Assembly: GCA_022496805.1 (NCBI GenBank)
Contig: CM040096.1
Span: forward strand, 16,369,501-16,433,500
Length of the DNA: 64,000 bases
Direction: 5' to 3'
From: Pohlia nutans
Taxonomy: Eukaryota; Streptophyta; Bryopsida; Bryales; Mniaceae
Numbering within the stretch: the stretch's first letter is position 1; every line of letters begins with the position of its first letter. The notes beneath the pieces were generated by a model, which did not search any database, was not told the origin of the DNA, and was given only the letters and a program-made list of their open reading frames with translations. The translations under genes and the position numbers were made by a program. Shown piece by piece: positions 22,703 through 34,300 of this stretch.

Positions 22703-25700
22703 CTACTGCGGGTGACCTGCCACCATGATCGCAAAGAAACCCTCTCTGCACCTTCGGTTGACGAATCTATCAATCAATTGCTGCGACGCAACAAGCGACC
22801 TATGCTTGTTAGCTCGCATGCTATCCCATGCTACCCTGCCATAATCCACAATCGCGCTCCAGATGTACTGCAGTTGCTTGGCCGGGGACCATGCCTGGTT
22901 GTTGAAAATCATGTCGTTGCGTTCTATCCACAAAGCCCACAACACAACCGTGCGGATCTCAAGCCACAAGCACTTGACATGATTGAACTTTCTTGGGATC
23001 CTGTTGGAGAAGATACCTTGTCGCCAAGTGAGCATTTGTCACGGTCCTTGCGCGTCGTGCCCTTCAACATGAGCATTCATAACATAGATTGCCCACTGCC
23101 ACGCGCGCTGGGCCGAGAGACATTCCCAAAAGCGGTGCAGGACGGATTCCTCCGAGCGACGAGGGCAAACTGGGCAACGGATGTCCACGTTGCCGTCAAT
23201 CCTACCACGCCAATGATTTACCGCCACGGCTCGATGCCAAATTAACCACAACAGACCTGCCTCCTTCCTCGTTCGGTCTTTGAGCCACACAGTTTTCCAT
23301 TTTAGTTGAAAATCATCATGGATAACCCCCTCCCCACTTCCGCGTGACCGGGTTGTGAACCACATGCTTCTTCTTAAGCAATTCACGCCCCATTTTTGAA
23401 CTATACTCCATCAATTGGACGGACTGATCATTCGCTACCCACTGTAATTTATGCGGATCCCACTCAAGCTTGTCAATTCGCCCATAATATAACAATACCG
23501 CGATTTTCTTGGGCCCTCGTCTCACTTGCATCACTCGCACCCGATGGAACGTGCCCGTGGCCCCAGCAGCTGTGATCACCTCATCGATAACAGTAATGGG
23601 ACGGAGGACTCTGGACATCGGGAGGACCGAGAAACTAGATTCGCACAGGTGAGGCTGTCAGGGTTGCGCTCGGGTGCCCACTCTCAAGACCCCATTCTCT
23701 CGGACCTGCGCGACAGCCTGAGGCAGTTCATCGGCCTCAGAGCCAAATCAACTCAACCAGTCACCCTTGTTGGCCCAAGAAGCGCTGTCCAACAGCAGCC
23801 CACCCCACCTTGCCTGAAGTGCGCGGATCGCTACGCGCTAGACCCCTCTCTCCCCCGTAAGCAGCCCGTAACGCGTCGTGGCCTCGGTTGGTGTGAGGAA
23901 CCGATTTTTGATTCTGGCGTCGCGAATTTGTCTCAGGCCCTTCATGTGGAGAAGGGCGGTCCTGTTTTTGGAAAAGCTTGGACCTATGATGGCCTGAAAA
24001 GGCGACCACCAGAAGGACTCGGCTCCTACTTCCTCTGGCAGGGTTGGTCTGACTGGAACCAGACTGGGCTGAAGCTTTCTCCACGCCGTGCAAACACGAT
24101 TCCAGGCTTTTGAACCCCGATGCGCTTGGAATTTCCCCAGGGAAAAGAATTCGAGATTGGGTGCCCACCTACCACCTTTGTAGGGTTGAAAGTGCCTGAG
24201 TCTGTGTCTTAGAAGCACGTGGAGGTTGGAAGTGCCAGGCTCGCACGCCTTAAGGACCCATTTCACCATTAGGGCCACCAAGGCGTCTTGTGGGTTGATG
24301 ACATTGATCCCTCCTTTGTCCTTTGCTTGACAACACTGAATCCAAGCCACCTTTGTGCGTGCCCTATGCATGGATCCCGACCACAAGTAGTTGCGAATTG
24401 ACGTTGTGACCTTCTTAATGCCTTCCTTGGTCCCGTCCCAGATGGAGGCAAAAAACACTATTGACGAGATGAGAACGCAATTGACAATCACATTCCGATC
24501 GGTGGAATTGATACGCGCCGTACACCGATATTGTAATTGTTTGACCACCTTGTCATGCAGGAAGCAGTCCACAGAACCAGCTGCCAATTTCATCCCAAAG
24601 GGCATGCCCAAAAGTTTGCCAGTACTGACCTCGTCCACCCATACGATGTCTAACTGCTGGGTCCAAGGTGGCCGGTCCACTGCGGTCCCGGAGCTCCAAT
24701 AACCACAAGACTTCCTACAATTAAGGACGAGGTTTGAAGCGAGGCAAAAACAGTCCAAAACTCCCACCAAAGCTTTAACTGGTTCCTCCTCTCCCAACAA
24801 AGTGAACGAAGTGTCGTCCACGTACTGCGCCACCACTTGTTGTCGGTCACCCCCGGGAAGCTTAATCCCTTTGATCGCTCCCAAGGAGACCCCCCTCTTG
24901 ACCATGGCATTAAGAGCTTTGTCAACAATGAGGAACAAGTAGGGTGCGAGCGGGCAACCATGTCGCACCCCCATCTCAATTACAAACAGTGGTGACTAGG
25001 CCCCGTTCACTTTAACCGAGGCCTTGGCATCCTGGAACATCAGCTGTGTCATGTTGACGAATTCCTCGGGGATCCCCATTTCTCCCATGGCTTAGAACAA
25101 AAAGTTCCAATCGACCATGTCATAAGCTTTCGAGAAATCGAGCTTAAGGAAAATGAGGTCTTGTTTCGTGTACTCCGCCCACGCCATGGTCTCATGCGTG
25201 AGGAGGATGTTGTCCAAAATAAAACGCAGAGGTAAAAAGGCCGATTGATCAAAATCAATCACTTCCATCAAAATCGGCTGTAGGCGCATCTGCAAAGCTT
25301 TTGCGAAAAGCTTATACGCCACGTTGAGAAGCGTGATCAGACGCCAGTTTGTCAGCCTGCTACGAGCTTCCCCTTTATGCAACAATGAGATAAGCCCACG
25401 AGTGACGCCTTGAGGGAACCTCTGCTGCGCCACAGCTTGCATAATCATGGCGTAATAGTCCTCCTTAATGAGGTACCAGTAGTACTTAAAGAACTCCGTG
25501 ATTATCCTGTCCGGCCCCGGTGCCTTCCCAGAATCCATCTCTTGCAGCGCACGGCCAAGTTCACACTGGTTGATCGGCAGCTTGAGAGCCCCTTTCATGG
25601 CCGTGGACAGTCTATCGTCTAGGCAGCCCATGACTTGGGCAACTGCCCCTTCCTTCGCGGCCGTGCGGGCTGGTTCCTTGTACAGTTTGGCATAGTAACT

Positions 25701-26796
25701 GGAGCATACCTGCTGGGTGATTGCAAGCTACGGTCTACCAAGTGGGGAGTGCAGCTTGTGCAGCTAAAGGCCATGCAGCTCGCGCACTAGCGTAGTAATG
25801 CGCACCTCTCAACTTTCAATTAGATCAAAAATTTCACCATCCCAAATAGGGTTTATGCTAATACTTTCACTTTAGCAATTGTTAAGTTAATTTCAAGTCT
25901 TTGGGCATTACTCAATAGCCTTTTCTGTTTTTTACCGAGTAGGGGTAATTAGAGCCTTTTTTACATAACATCCTTAGCTAGGTTTTATGAAAAATGCATT
26001 TCATATCCCACCTCTGAAATTGAACCATTATTTCATTTCCAAAAAGAAAAATTCAAAAAAAAGTTTTAACTGCACGAAAATCTTAAAAAACAAAAACATC
26101 ACCAAACAATTAATTAAAAAATAAGTAAGCGTAGTACCCAAAAAAATAAAATACGGTACCTTTGTACACACTTGTGGTATGTTGCTATAAATTTTTGAAG
26201 TTCAATTTTGACCCCCTTCTAGCATTTCCCATAAAATAGGTGCACTTTTGACAAGCGACACGCTACCAAATCTAAGTAGAAATTCTTAATTTGGCTAGAA
26301 AGATTGAAAATTTGCAAACTTTATTGTGGTAGACATCTTAACTTTAGAATTCTAGAAACAATGCAATTTGTTTCGTCGCAAAATTCCATTCCAATATTTA
26401 TTGATGATTTTCCAAAGATTGGGTAAGTGCACAAATTTGCATGCCGCGACAAAAAGTTTGGGTGACCGTAGCTTGCAACCACCCTGCTCTAAGCTGGCTT
26501 GGTCAGCTTGAAGGACTACAAATTCGTCCTCAAGTTCCGTCAAATTGGAAGCCCTAGTGTGAGCCTTAGAGGCCTTGAAGAACTCTTTTGAGCACGAGTC
26601 ATCCACCCGTTTCCACTAAACTCGGCTCCTAACGCGCTGGCCCGCCACCAACTGCTCCTCAAACACCTTGAGCTGGTCACCCACCACACCAAGCTGATCC
26701 TGAAGTGCGAGGTTATGTGAGTCTCCCTGTAAGTTGGCTTAGAGCACTGTGAGCTGTCGGCGTAATTCCAGCTCTTTAGCCTTGCTTTCGACAACC
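22703..26796 (-). pseudogene. Reverse transcriptase (LINE ORF2) pseudogene
   Basis: Pieces in order on the minus strand: linker region with WKRVDD.CSKEFF (about 26500-26700, two stops nearby); the reverse transcriptase domain (25092-25631) with GKAPGPDRIITEFF, AFLPLRFILD and LDFSKAYD, ending in a stop; continuation (23838-24974) with GVRHGCPLAPYLFLIV and the catalytic YVDDTS; then C-terminal parts with a zinc-binding reverse-transcriptase motif (CPVCPRR...HRFWEC, 23039-23386) and a tail to 22703. Several stops and frameshifts make it non-functional. Excising 25715-26484 with one copy of the 4-bp duplication restores a continuous frame through ASLEQVCSSYYAKLY. There is no endonuclease part, consistent with 5' truncation. 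Confidence 0.9.
25715..26484 (+). mobile_element. GGGTG-type TIR element, copy 1 (770 bp)
   Basis: Begins GGGTGATTGCAAGCTACGG and ends in the inverse (CGTAGCTTGCAACCACCC). Four-base duplication TGCT (25711-25714, 26485-26488), validated because removal restores the LINE reading frame. Non-coding and AT-rich inside. Inverse relative of 26930-27702, about 90-93% identical where compared. Confidence 0.9.
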
Positions 26797-26929
26797 ACTC
26801 TATAAGCTTTGGAAATCCACAAGTGGAACCTATAATCATCAATACCATTTCTTCTAAACCCAACTTTGACCTAAGGTCATCACTAGAATTGTAATTTTGA
26901 CCAACGGAAGCTAGGTCAACTCAACATAT
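26489..26929 (-). other. LINE linker fragment and pre-insertion flank
   Basis: 26489-26796 is LINE ORF2 sequence (minus). 26807-26929 is flank of unknown origin between the LINE duplication and the second GGGTG element. Confidence 0.6.
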
Positions 26930-27702
26930 GGGTGGTTGCAAGCTACGGTCACCCAAGTTTTTTGTCGCGGTCTACAAATTGGTGCACTTTCCCAATCTTT
27001 GGAAAATCATCAATAAATATTGGGATGGAATTTTGTGACGAAACAAATTGCATTGTTTCTAGAATTCCAAAGTTAAGATGTCTACCACAATAAAGTTTGC
27101 AAAATTCCAATCTTTCTATCCAAATTAAGCATTTCTACTTGGGTTTGGTAGCATGTCGCTTGTCAAAAGTGCACCTATTTTATGGGAAATGCTAGAAGGG
27201 GGTCAAATTTGAACTTCAAAAATTTATAGCAACATACCACAATTGTGTACAAAGTTACCATATTTTATTTTTTTGGGTATTACGCTTACTTATTTTTTAA
27301 TTAATTGTTTTTTGATGTTTTTGTTTTTTAAGATTTTCATGCGGTTAAAACTTTTTTTTTGGATTTTTTTTTTTTTGGAAATGAAATAATGGTTCAATTT
27401 CAGAGGTGGGATATGAAATGCATTTTTCATAAAACCTAGCTAAGGATGTTATGTAAAAAAGGCTCTAATTACCCATGTTGGGTAAAAAACAAAAAAGGCT
27501 GTTGAGTAAAGCCCAAAGTCTTGAAATTAACTTAACAATTGCTAAAGTGAAAGTATTAGCATAAACCCTATTTGGGATGGTAAATTTTTTAATCTAATTG
27601 AAAGTTGAGAGGTGCACATTACAACGCTAGTGCATGAGTTGCACGGCCCTTAGCTGCACAAGCTGCACTGCCCACTTGGTAGACCGTAGCTTGCAATCAC
27701 CC
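26930..27702 (-). mobile_element. GGGTG-type TIR element, copy 2 (773 bp)
   Basis: Inverted relative to copy 1. Termini GGGTGGTTGCAAGCTACGG and its inverse, with 4-bp duplication ATAT (26926-26929, 27703-27706). It has longer T runs around 27351-27378 than copy 1 at the matching place. Confidence 0.9.
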
Positions 27703-27739
27703 ATATCATGAAACAACTTAATCAATTATTGTGGGGATT

Positions 27740-28725
27740 TTTTGTAATCACCTACACAACTAACATTGCCTTTGACATATCCCTTGACACCTCCTACTAT
27801 ATCATTTAGTTAATGAAAAACATCTTTGGGACTATATCAATCACAAAAACTTGACAATGCTTCTAAAGCTTTGTTAATATTTACAATTTGACCATATAGA
27901 TAATTTCTATTTATGATTCATAAGATATTTTCTTTTGATGAAAAATTCACAAATGTTGTAAAATACATATTTATAAGCACAACTAAGTTTTATCCTATAC
28001 CCCTTGGGTCATTAGGTATTAAACAACCTTCTAGATGCTCTACCTGAACCTTTTAAATTTCTTCTAAATTTTGAGGTCTCAATTATTCTTCAATATGAAA
28101 TTTTCAATATATTTTCAATTCAAGTTTAATTTCAACAATTTAATTTACTTTCAAAACTTTTAAAACCGTTCAAATATTTTGGAATCATTTACGTGAATTC
28201 TCTTTAATCATTTACTTGGTTTTATAGAATTTTCCAAATGGATGAAAACAAGGTTAAAAAGGATAAACATAACACATATGTCCTTCCAAACATTAATAAA
28301 TGTTAATGTGCGCAAAATAATTGTTAGTCTAAGGATTGCATTGAAAGAGGTAAATGAAAATTATACATTTCTATCTAGGTAAAGACACTTGTGACTAGGC
28401 AATTGTTGTTCATAACTTTTTAGGCATTGAAAAATTCACTCATTAAGTATTTAAAAACATTTAAAAACATATTGCCTATTTCTAGCATGAAAAAATTAGT
28501 CTTTAAAGTTCTAGTCATGATTACATTGGAGCTGTTTTAGCTAACGCTAGGCGGAAATAGAGACCCTGTTTTGCAAATTTTCATTGCGGTGAGCGACACC
28601 TTCCATAAACCGTCCTTGGAACTAACGACATAGGAGACAATGGAATAGTTGACATAAGCCAACCTTCAATGGTTCTTCTAGGAGCACTACTCCTTTTGAT
28701 TCAAGCATTCTTTCAAGCATGAAAT
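27740..28725. repeat. Old interspersed repeat segments
   Basis: 27740-27870 matches 37480-37600 (taacattgcc.ttgacatat, cctcctactata). 27860-28025 includes a decayed end resembling the TTAA element at 39248-39799 (tcctataccccttgggt...ttaggtattaa). 28540-28725 resembles 20860-20996 and 36880-37030. No gene recognised. Confidence 0.55.
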
Positions 28726-29008
28726 AGGTTAACAACGGCCCAGGGGAATGGCGATGGCGGAAGCAGGCGCACGGCCGCTCCGGCGGCGGCCCTCTCTAGC
28801 AAACAGTAGTCGTTCCTACTGTTCCCTGGGATACTAGATTCTGGTTCACATTTTCTTTGCGATTCTTTTGATTGGTTTTTTGAGCAGGTTTACCTAATAT
28901 TCGCAAATTCTGAACTAGGGTTAGGTCACCGTGGCAGCGCACAAAACTAGTTACAGAGAGATACTGACACGTCCAGCGCACCAAGGGCAGGCGCAGGGCG
29001 CAATAGTG

Positions 29009-30841
29009 ATGGACCCAGGCTTCTCCATACTGCGCACCGCGTTGGACCAGGCGCACTTTGATTGTGGGCTAGTACACCCGTTTCATAGGGTTGTAGGGGA
29101 ATCATTGCCTCGTGGGTCCTTCCGTAACCACCAAGGTCTTCTTGTACGCGGTACTGCCTCCTTTACGCTTGACGTAGAAGCTCAGGATACCGTAGCCCAA
29201 GAAATACCATTCCTCTCCGAACACGTCGTAATTGCATGCATCATAGAAGGGGATATTCACGGCACATCCTCAGATTCTTGGTGGGAATCTCTCCAAGAGC
29301 TCGCAGCGCCAGGCAAGGTTAACTTTCACAGGCGCGTGGGCCACCAATTCGCCTATGTCCGCACGGATGGACAGCTAACTACCAACCGCCTCCTGACTCG
29401 GGGTTTTCACAGTTTCAATGGCGGCACTGTTATCTATCAGAAATGGATTAAGGGGTTTAACCCCAGAATCCCGTTAGGAATATCGTGGCCCATGTGGATT
29501 TCCTTTCGTGAGCTCCCACTGGAGTATCAGAAAATTGCACACAAAGTGGCAGCGCACGTCGGTCCTATTTTAGCGGAACACCGAAGGGAAGAATTTGACG
29601 CACCGGCAAAATTTTGCGTCGGCATTGACATGAGGAATGGCTGGACGTCCACAGTGGTCGGTTTTAGTGAGATGGGAGGCAGTGCTACCATTCCGGTTCA
29701 ATATGATGCCTTGGTGCTCAACTGCACAGCATGTGGCCATCATCAGCATCTCGCTAACCAGTGTTCCAAGGGACGCCAAGCTACGAACATGACACGGCCA
29801 GCCTCAGGACGCCCAGGACCCTCGACAGCTCAAGGTGGCCCTGGCCTTGGCCGGAACCACAAGACGCCGCAGCAACCTCCCATGGCACCGGCAACAGAGC
29901 GAAACCAATACTTTGGGACTCACACGCACCACAGGTACCGAAGACCCTGCAAACGTCCACGAGGTCCCCGCTCGCCGCCTCAACAGCGCCCGCTACCAAG
30001 CCCGGATGCAGAGGGATTCGTTACTGTCAACCGCCAACGGCGTAGGCCAACATTCTTCGACATTCCTCCATTCAAAGGATTCCCCAAGGATTACCAAGGT
30101 CCAAATAAACCAACTGGTTTTCTGGAGCACAGCCTCCCCCATCCTCAGGTGAATGGCGCCTTTGCCTCAGGCCCAATGCACACTCAGAATGGCCGTGTGG
30201 ATGAATCCTTGGCACATACAACACCGGTGGGATCTACTGTTCGCTCTAGACAGCGACCATCCGCATGGGATGTGTCCCCACCGGGCATAGCCCAAGACAA
30301 AAGCAGTAGCGAGCCTGAGTCCTTCATTCCAGTGCCGAGTTCTGATGAGAACATAAAGAAGATACCTACTCCGGATACAGTTATGTCGGACCGGAGTGAG
30401 CACTATCTTGATCCAAACGACCCGCACAATGATACGGACAGGAGTGGTAACCATTATTCTAATGGAGAATCCCGCTTGACACCCGAATACGAATGGAATG
30501 GGTGGGAGAAAGTTTATCGCACAAAAAAACCATACCGATGTTCCGCATCGCGACCAATTCTTATTCATCAAGTGGGGACGACTTCGGATTCATCTGATCT
30601 CATGGGCGGACGCGATGATCTTCAAGCCATAGATGTGGACTCGGGGGATGACGGAGTTTCAGCGCCCCCTGCTAGCAAGATCCACTCAGACTCCTCAGGC
30701 TCAGGTGACACTAACACCAGTGCGATGGGCAGCAATACAGCCAGTCCAGAGATCCCGCTGTCGGCCACACTCGCCAGACCTTCAATGCCGGATGATGATA
30801 GGCCAAGCAAGTCACCGGAAACTCCTTCCCCTGCAAGCTAG
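29009..30841 (+). CDS. LINE ORF1 protein (DUF4283-like, CCHC knuckle)
   Basis: 610 aa from the first in-frame ATG; an upstream in-frame stop lies at 28922. Residues about 80-220 fit the plant LINE/DUF4283 nucleic-acid-binding fold (WWESLQEL, MWISFRELPLEYQKIA), followed by a zinc knuckle C239-x2-C242-x4-H247-x4-C252. The remainder is Pro/Ser/acidic and low complexity. ORF1 proteins coat LINE RNA in the particle that targets DNA. The frame ends at TAG (30839-30841), and the same frame then stays open to 31357, so the ancestral ORF1 may have been about 782 aa with this TAG as a nonsense mutation or readthrough site. Confidence 0.87.
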   Translation: MDPGFSILRTALDQAHFDCGLVHPFHRVVGESLPRGSFRNHQGLLVRGTASFTLDVEAQDTVAQEIPFLSEHVVIACIIEGDIHGTSSDSWWESLQELAAPGKVNFHRRVGHQFAYVRTDGQLTTNRLLTRGFHSFNGGTVIYQKWIKGFNPRIPLGISWPMWISFRELPLEYQKIAHKVAAHVGPILAEHRREEFDAPAKFCVGIDMRNGWTSTVVGFSEMGGSATIPVQYDALVLNCTACGHHQHLANQCSKGRQATNMTRPASGRPGPSTAQGGPGLGRNHKTPQQPPMAPATERNQYFGTHTHHRYRRPCKRPRGPRSPPQQRPLPSPDAEGFVTVNRQRRRPTFFDIPPFKGFPKDYQGPNKPTGFLEHSLPHPQVNGAFASGPMHTQNGRVDESLAHTTPVGSTVRSRQRPSAWDVSPPGIAQDKSSSEPESFIPVPSSDENIKKIPTPDTVMSDRSEHYLDPNDPHNDTDRSGNHYSNGESRLTPEYEWNGWEKVYRTKKPYRCSASRPILIHQVGTTSDSSDLMGGRDDLQAIDVDSGDDGVSAPPASKIHSDSSGSGDTNTSAMGSNTASPEIPLSATLARPSMPDDDRPSKSPETPSPAS

Positions 30842-30844
30842 ACC

Positions 30845-31357
30845 ATGCAGCGACCGCGTCTTTCGTTGAACGTGACCCGTCCTAGCCCTGAATCGGGCAT
30901 GGGACCTTGCACTGCAGGGATAGCGAGCCACGCTGGAGGCCTGCAACCCAGTGTCCCATCTGAGGAAGGCATGGCGTTAGCAGCCCACGGAGATTCTGAA
31001 CAATTCGAAGATGCCCGGCCTAGTCTCCCCTCCAGATCGTCATCACCAGTACACTCCCGAGGTGAGTTGGAATCTAGACAAAGAATCCAGAATCCTGAGG
31101 AGGAGCAACTCATGGCCCGCAGCTCCCAACGAGCACTAGTGCTGGAGCCAGTGACACCAAGAGCCCCTACTGACCCGATCGTACCCACAGACATTGGCTC
31201 GAGTGGCGCTAATCCACAGTCTGTACGAGGAATCCGAGCAGCAGCACGTCAAAAGACCACTCCCCCGTCAAATCAGCCTCCTCTATACGATGTATGGGGT
31301 TTTCGAAGGCAGACAAATCAGAGCGCTGGAGACGCCGAATCTCCTTCCGATAGATAA
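30845..31357 (+). CDS. LINE middle frame, in frame with ORF1 (probable ORF1 C-terminus)
   Basis: 170 aa, Pro/Ser/Arg-rich, no recognised domain. Its ATG is 3 nt after the ORF1 stop and in the same frame. Its TAA overlaps the ORF2 ATG in the pentamer TAATG (31355-31359), an arrangement that suits termination-reinitiation. It is either a separate small protein or the C-terminal part of ORF1 cut off by one stop codon. I favour the second because the frame is shared and composition is continuous with the ORF1 tail. Confidence 0.55.
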   Translation: MQRPRLSLNVTRPSPESGMGPCTAGIASHAGGLQPSVPSEEGMALAAHGDSEQFEDARPSLPSRSSSPVHSRGELESRQRIQNPEEEQLMARSSQRALVLEPVTPRAPTDPIVPTDIGSSGANPQSVRGIRAAARQKTTPPSNQPPLYDVWGFRRQTNQSAGDAESPSDR

Positions 31358-34300
31358 TGAAGCTACACCACTTGTCAGTCAACGTCCGCGGCCTCAACGA
31401 GACAGTCGCCATGGATGCTATTCAAGGCTACATTAAAAACTGTAAGCCCGCTCTCGACTTTGTAGCCATTCAGGAACACAAAATTAGGGGTCAGGCCCTT
31501 GAAAATATAGGCCGCCGGTTGTGGAGTCAAGCCACCTGTTATGGGCTCGAAGCCACTGTTGGTTATGGCCACGCCTCTCAAGATGAAGGCGCTGGATGTG
31601 GAGGGGTCATGACCCTCGTGCATCCACGATGGGCACGAAATGTGAGCGCCCATGGAGCCATCCTTCATAACCGGGCGCACTGGTTAATCTTGCAGGGCCT
31701 TCCGAGAGGGGACATCGGGGTAGTCAATATATACGCCCCGAATGATTCTCCATCTCGCTGTATTCTATGGGAAACTTTGGCTCGTGAGTTACCCTCACAC
31801 TGCAGATGGATGTTGATCGGAGATTTCAACATGGTGGAAGTGAGAACTGACAAAACACGACAGGGTGGTGCAATGATTCCATACAGAGAGCATATCCTCT
31901 TTGAAGCCCTAAAAACCGCCTTGAATGTGGACGACTATCCCAGGACGGAGGGGAGTCTCAAATTCAGCTGGGACAACAACCGCCCTGGGGCCGATCGGGC
32001 TCTTGCCAGACTTGACAGATGCTACTTGTTCAAAGCCAATGCTCAAACGCCGGAGAGAACTCTTCTGCAGTACTGTATCAAGGGAGATCTCACACGGTCC
32101 GACCACCATCCGTTACTTGTGTCGATTCAACTGGCAGACCAGCCGCCGCGACCGACACACTGGAAGATGAATTCATACTGGCTGGACGAAGCAGCGCCTA
32201 CAATTCACCGCATCTGGCAGGCTGCTAGCCCTGGGACGACATTCTTCGCTAAAATTCGCAGAGTGGTCAGATTTTACCGGGGCTTCTGCCGAACAAAGGC
32301 TGCCTTACTCAGAGCTGACGAAGACGAGCTCGCTACTGAGTTTGAAGCTGCTACCCATATGGCCCAAAATCAGCCGGATGATGCACGCCTCATGCAACGG
32401 AGGGGTGAATGCCGAACCAGGCTTGTGAACCTCCTAGACAGGAAATTTGCGGGTCGGAAAGCTTGCTCGCGAATACGATGGAAACATAGAGGGGATCAAG
32501 TGAGTAAGGAGTTCTTCAGAGCGGTGAGAGAGAAGGGATCGACAGCGCGCATCACTGCACTACACGATGACCAAGGGATCAGAGTGACAGATAGGGAAGC
32601 GGTCGAAGCGCGAGCCCTTGCCTACTATACTGCCTTGTATGCGGCTCCAGCACAGTCGACACAACAGGGCCATGCCGAATCTGTCCTCCTGGGACTCATC
32701 CCAGACACCCTTACTGGCCGGTTTCCAGCCACCGTCATCGAGTCCTTGGGCAGGGCTCCCGACATCACAGGATTGCGCCATGCTCTTGGCCAGATGGCCC
32801 ACGGCAAGAGCCCGGGTGCAGACGGAATCTTGACAGAATTCTACTTGAAATCCTGGGACCTGATTGGATTGGATTTTGCAGAAATGATCTCCACTGCCGT
32901 TCGGGACGGGAAAATGCCTCCAGGAATGAATAAAAGCCTGATTGTACTTTTGCCTAAAGATGGAGACTTGGAATATATTCAACATTGGAGGCCAATTACG
33001 CTATTAAACACCGCATACAAGATTTTGGCAAAAGTACTACAAATCCGGCTCCAAAATATTCTACCCGAAGTGATCCATGAGGGACAATCAGCCTTCCTCC
33101 CGAACCGATTCATTTTGGATACAGTTCTCTTGCAGCATGAGACTATAGCCTGGGCTCAGGAGACAGCACAGCCTTTGATCATGCTAAAACTTGACTTTAG
33201 CAAAGCGTATGACTCAGTAAGCTGGAGTTTTTTATTCCAAGTCATGCGCAAGATGGGCATGCCCGAGACGTTTGTGCAGATGATTCGAATGTTGTTGATG
33301 GATGCAGCTGCTGCGGTTTCGATCAATGGATTGTGCACCGCTGACTTTCCAATCCAGCGAGGGGTTCGTCAGGGCTGTCCGTTAGCCCCATACATGTTCC
33401 TTATTGTTGCAGAGGCCTTAGCTACAGCGACTCATGCAGCGGTGGGCGCGGGGAGATTGCGCGGTATTATTCTCCCGGATGAATCCATCCAACATGTCCT
33501 GTCTCAATTTGCAGATGATACGACATACTCAATTCGCGGCACGGAACGGTACCTGTCAGAAGTCTCGAGATTACTGGAGGACTTCGGCCTTGCCACCGGA
33601 CTGCACATTAATCGAAGAAAATGTGCCCTTTACTGGTATGGCCCTGGGGACCCGCCGCCGTGGCTGAGAAGTTTTGGGTTCGAGATTGCCCCGCCTCAGG
33701 CGCTATCAAAACTACTAGGTACACCATTCGGCATTACTTTGGATACGGCAGATGTGGATGAGTTTCTCTTTACCAAAATCTCCAAGAAACTAGACTATTG
33801 GACATCAGTGCATTTGTCGTTGGCGGCCCGGGCAACTGTCGTCAACTCGGTTCTTCTCTCGAGTTTATGGTACTTCCTTAGCTTGTGGGGTGGCTCTAAG
33901 GAAATTCTTAACACAATCCGGGCCTCCTTAAGGAACTTTCTCTGGGCTGGTACCGAAGAGCAGGTTAGGGCGCGAGCAAGATGGACCGACTGCTGTGCTG
34001 ACAAGACAGTCGGAGGATTAGGTCTAATTGATCCTCAAGAGGCCCTTATCTCATTGACAAACAAATGGATTGTCAAGGCCCTAATTCCCGGCAATGCGCC
34101 GCTCAACATTCTCCTTCGGCATCGCATTGCCAGTCTGCAACCACCGGAGGCCGGCTCCTGGCCACGAAGCTTGCAGTGGGCACTTCTCCCACGGTTCTCT
34201 GCGCCAAGGGGCTCACAACTTTGGAATCACATGACCCAAGCTTGGCGTCGTATCAGTCATCGGATTGAAGCTACGCCACCAGTGAATGCCGAGGAGATCA

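Larger units (their letters stand above)
22441..26796 (-). mobile_element. 5'-truncated L1-like LINE, degraded, split by a GGGTG element
   Basis: On the minus strand it runs from an internal point of ORF2 to a 3' poly(A) (plus-strand T21 at 22441-22461). A perfect 10-bp duplication ACTCTATAAG flanks it (22431-22440 and 26797-26806). Removing the inserted element 25715-26484 leaves about 3.6 kb of LINE. Antisense plus-strand frames inside are shadows. Confidence 0.88.

Noticed and set aside
22460..23245. Open frame of 261 codons on the plus strand
   Set aside because: It lies antisense to the LINE ORF2 relic and starts in its poly(A)/3'UTR region. The minus strand has clear reverse-transcriptase homology.
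23526..24113. Open frame of 195 codons on the plus strand
   Set aside because: Shadow of the LINE ORF2 pseudogene in a GC-richer stretch; no motifs.
25715..27702. A single 2-kb foldback transposon with 775-bp arms
   Set aside because: Each arm has its own TIRs and its own 4-bp duplication, and the spacer is LINE sequence, so two separate insertions explain it better.
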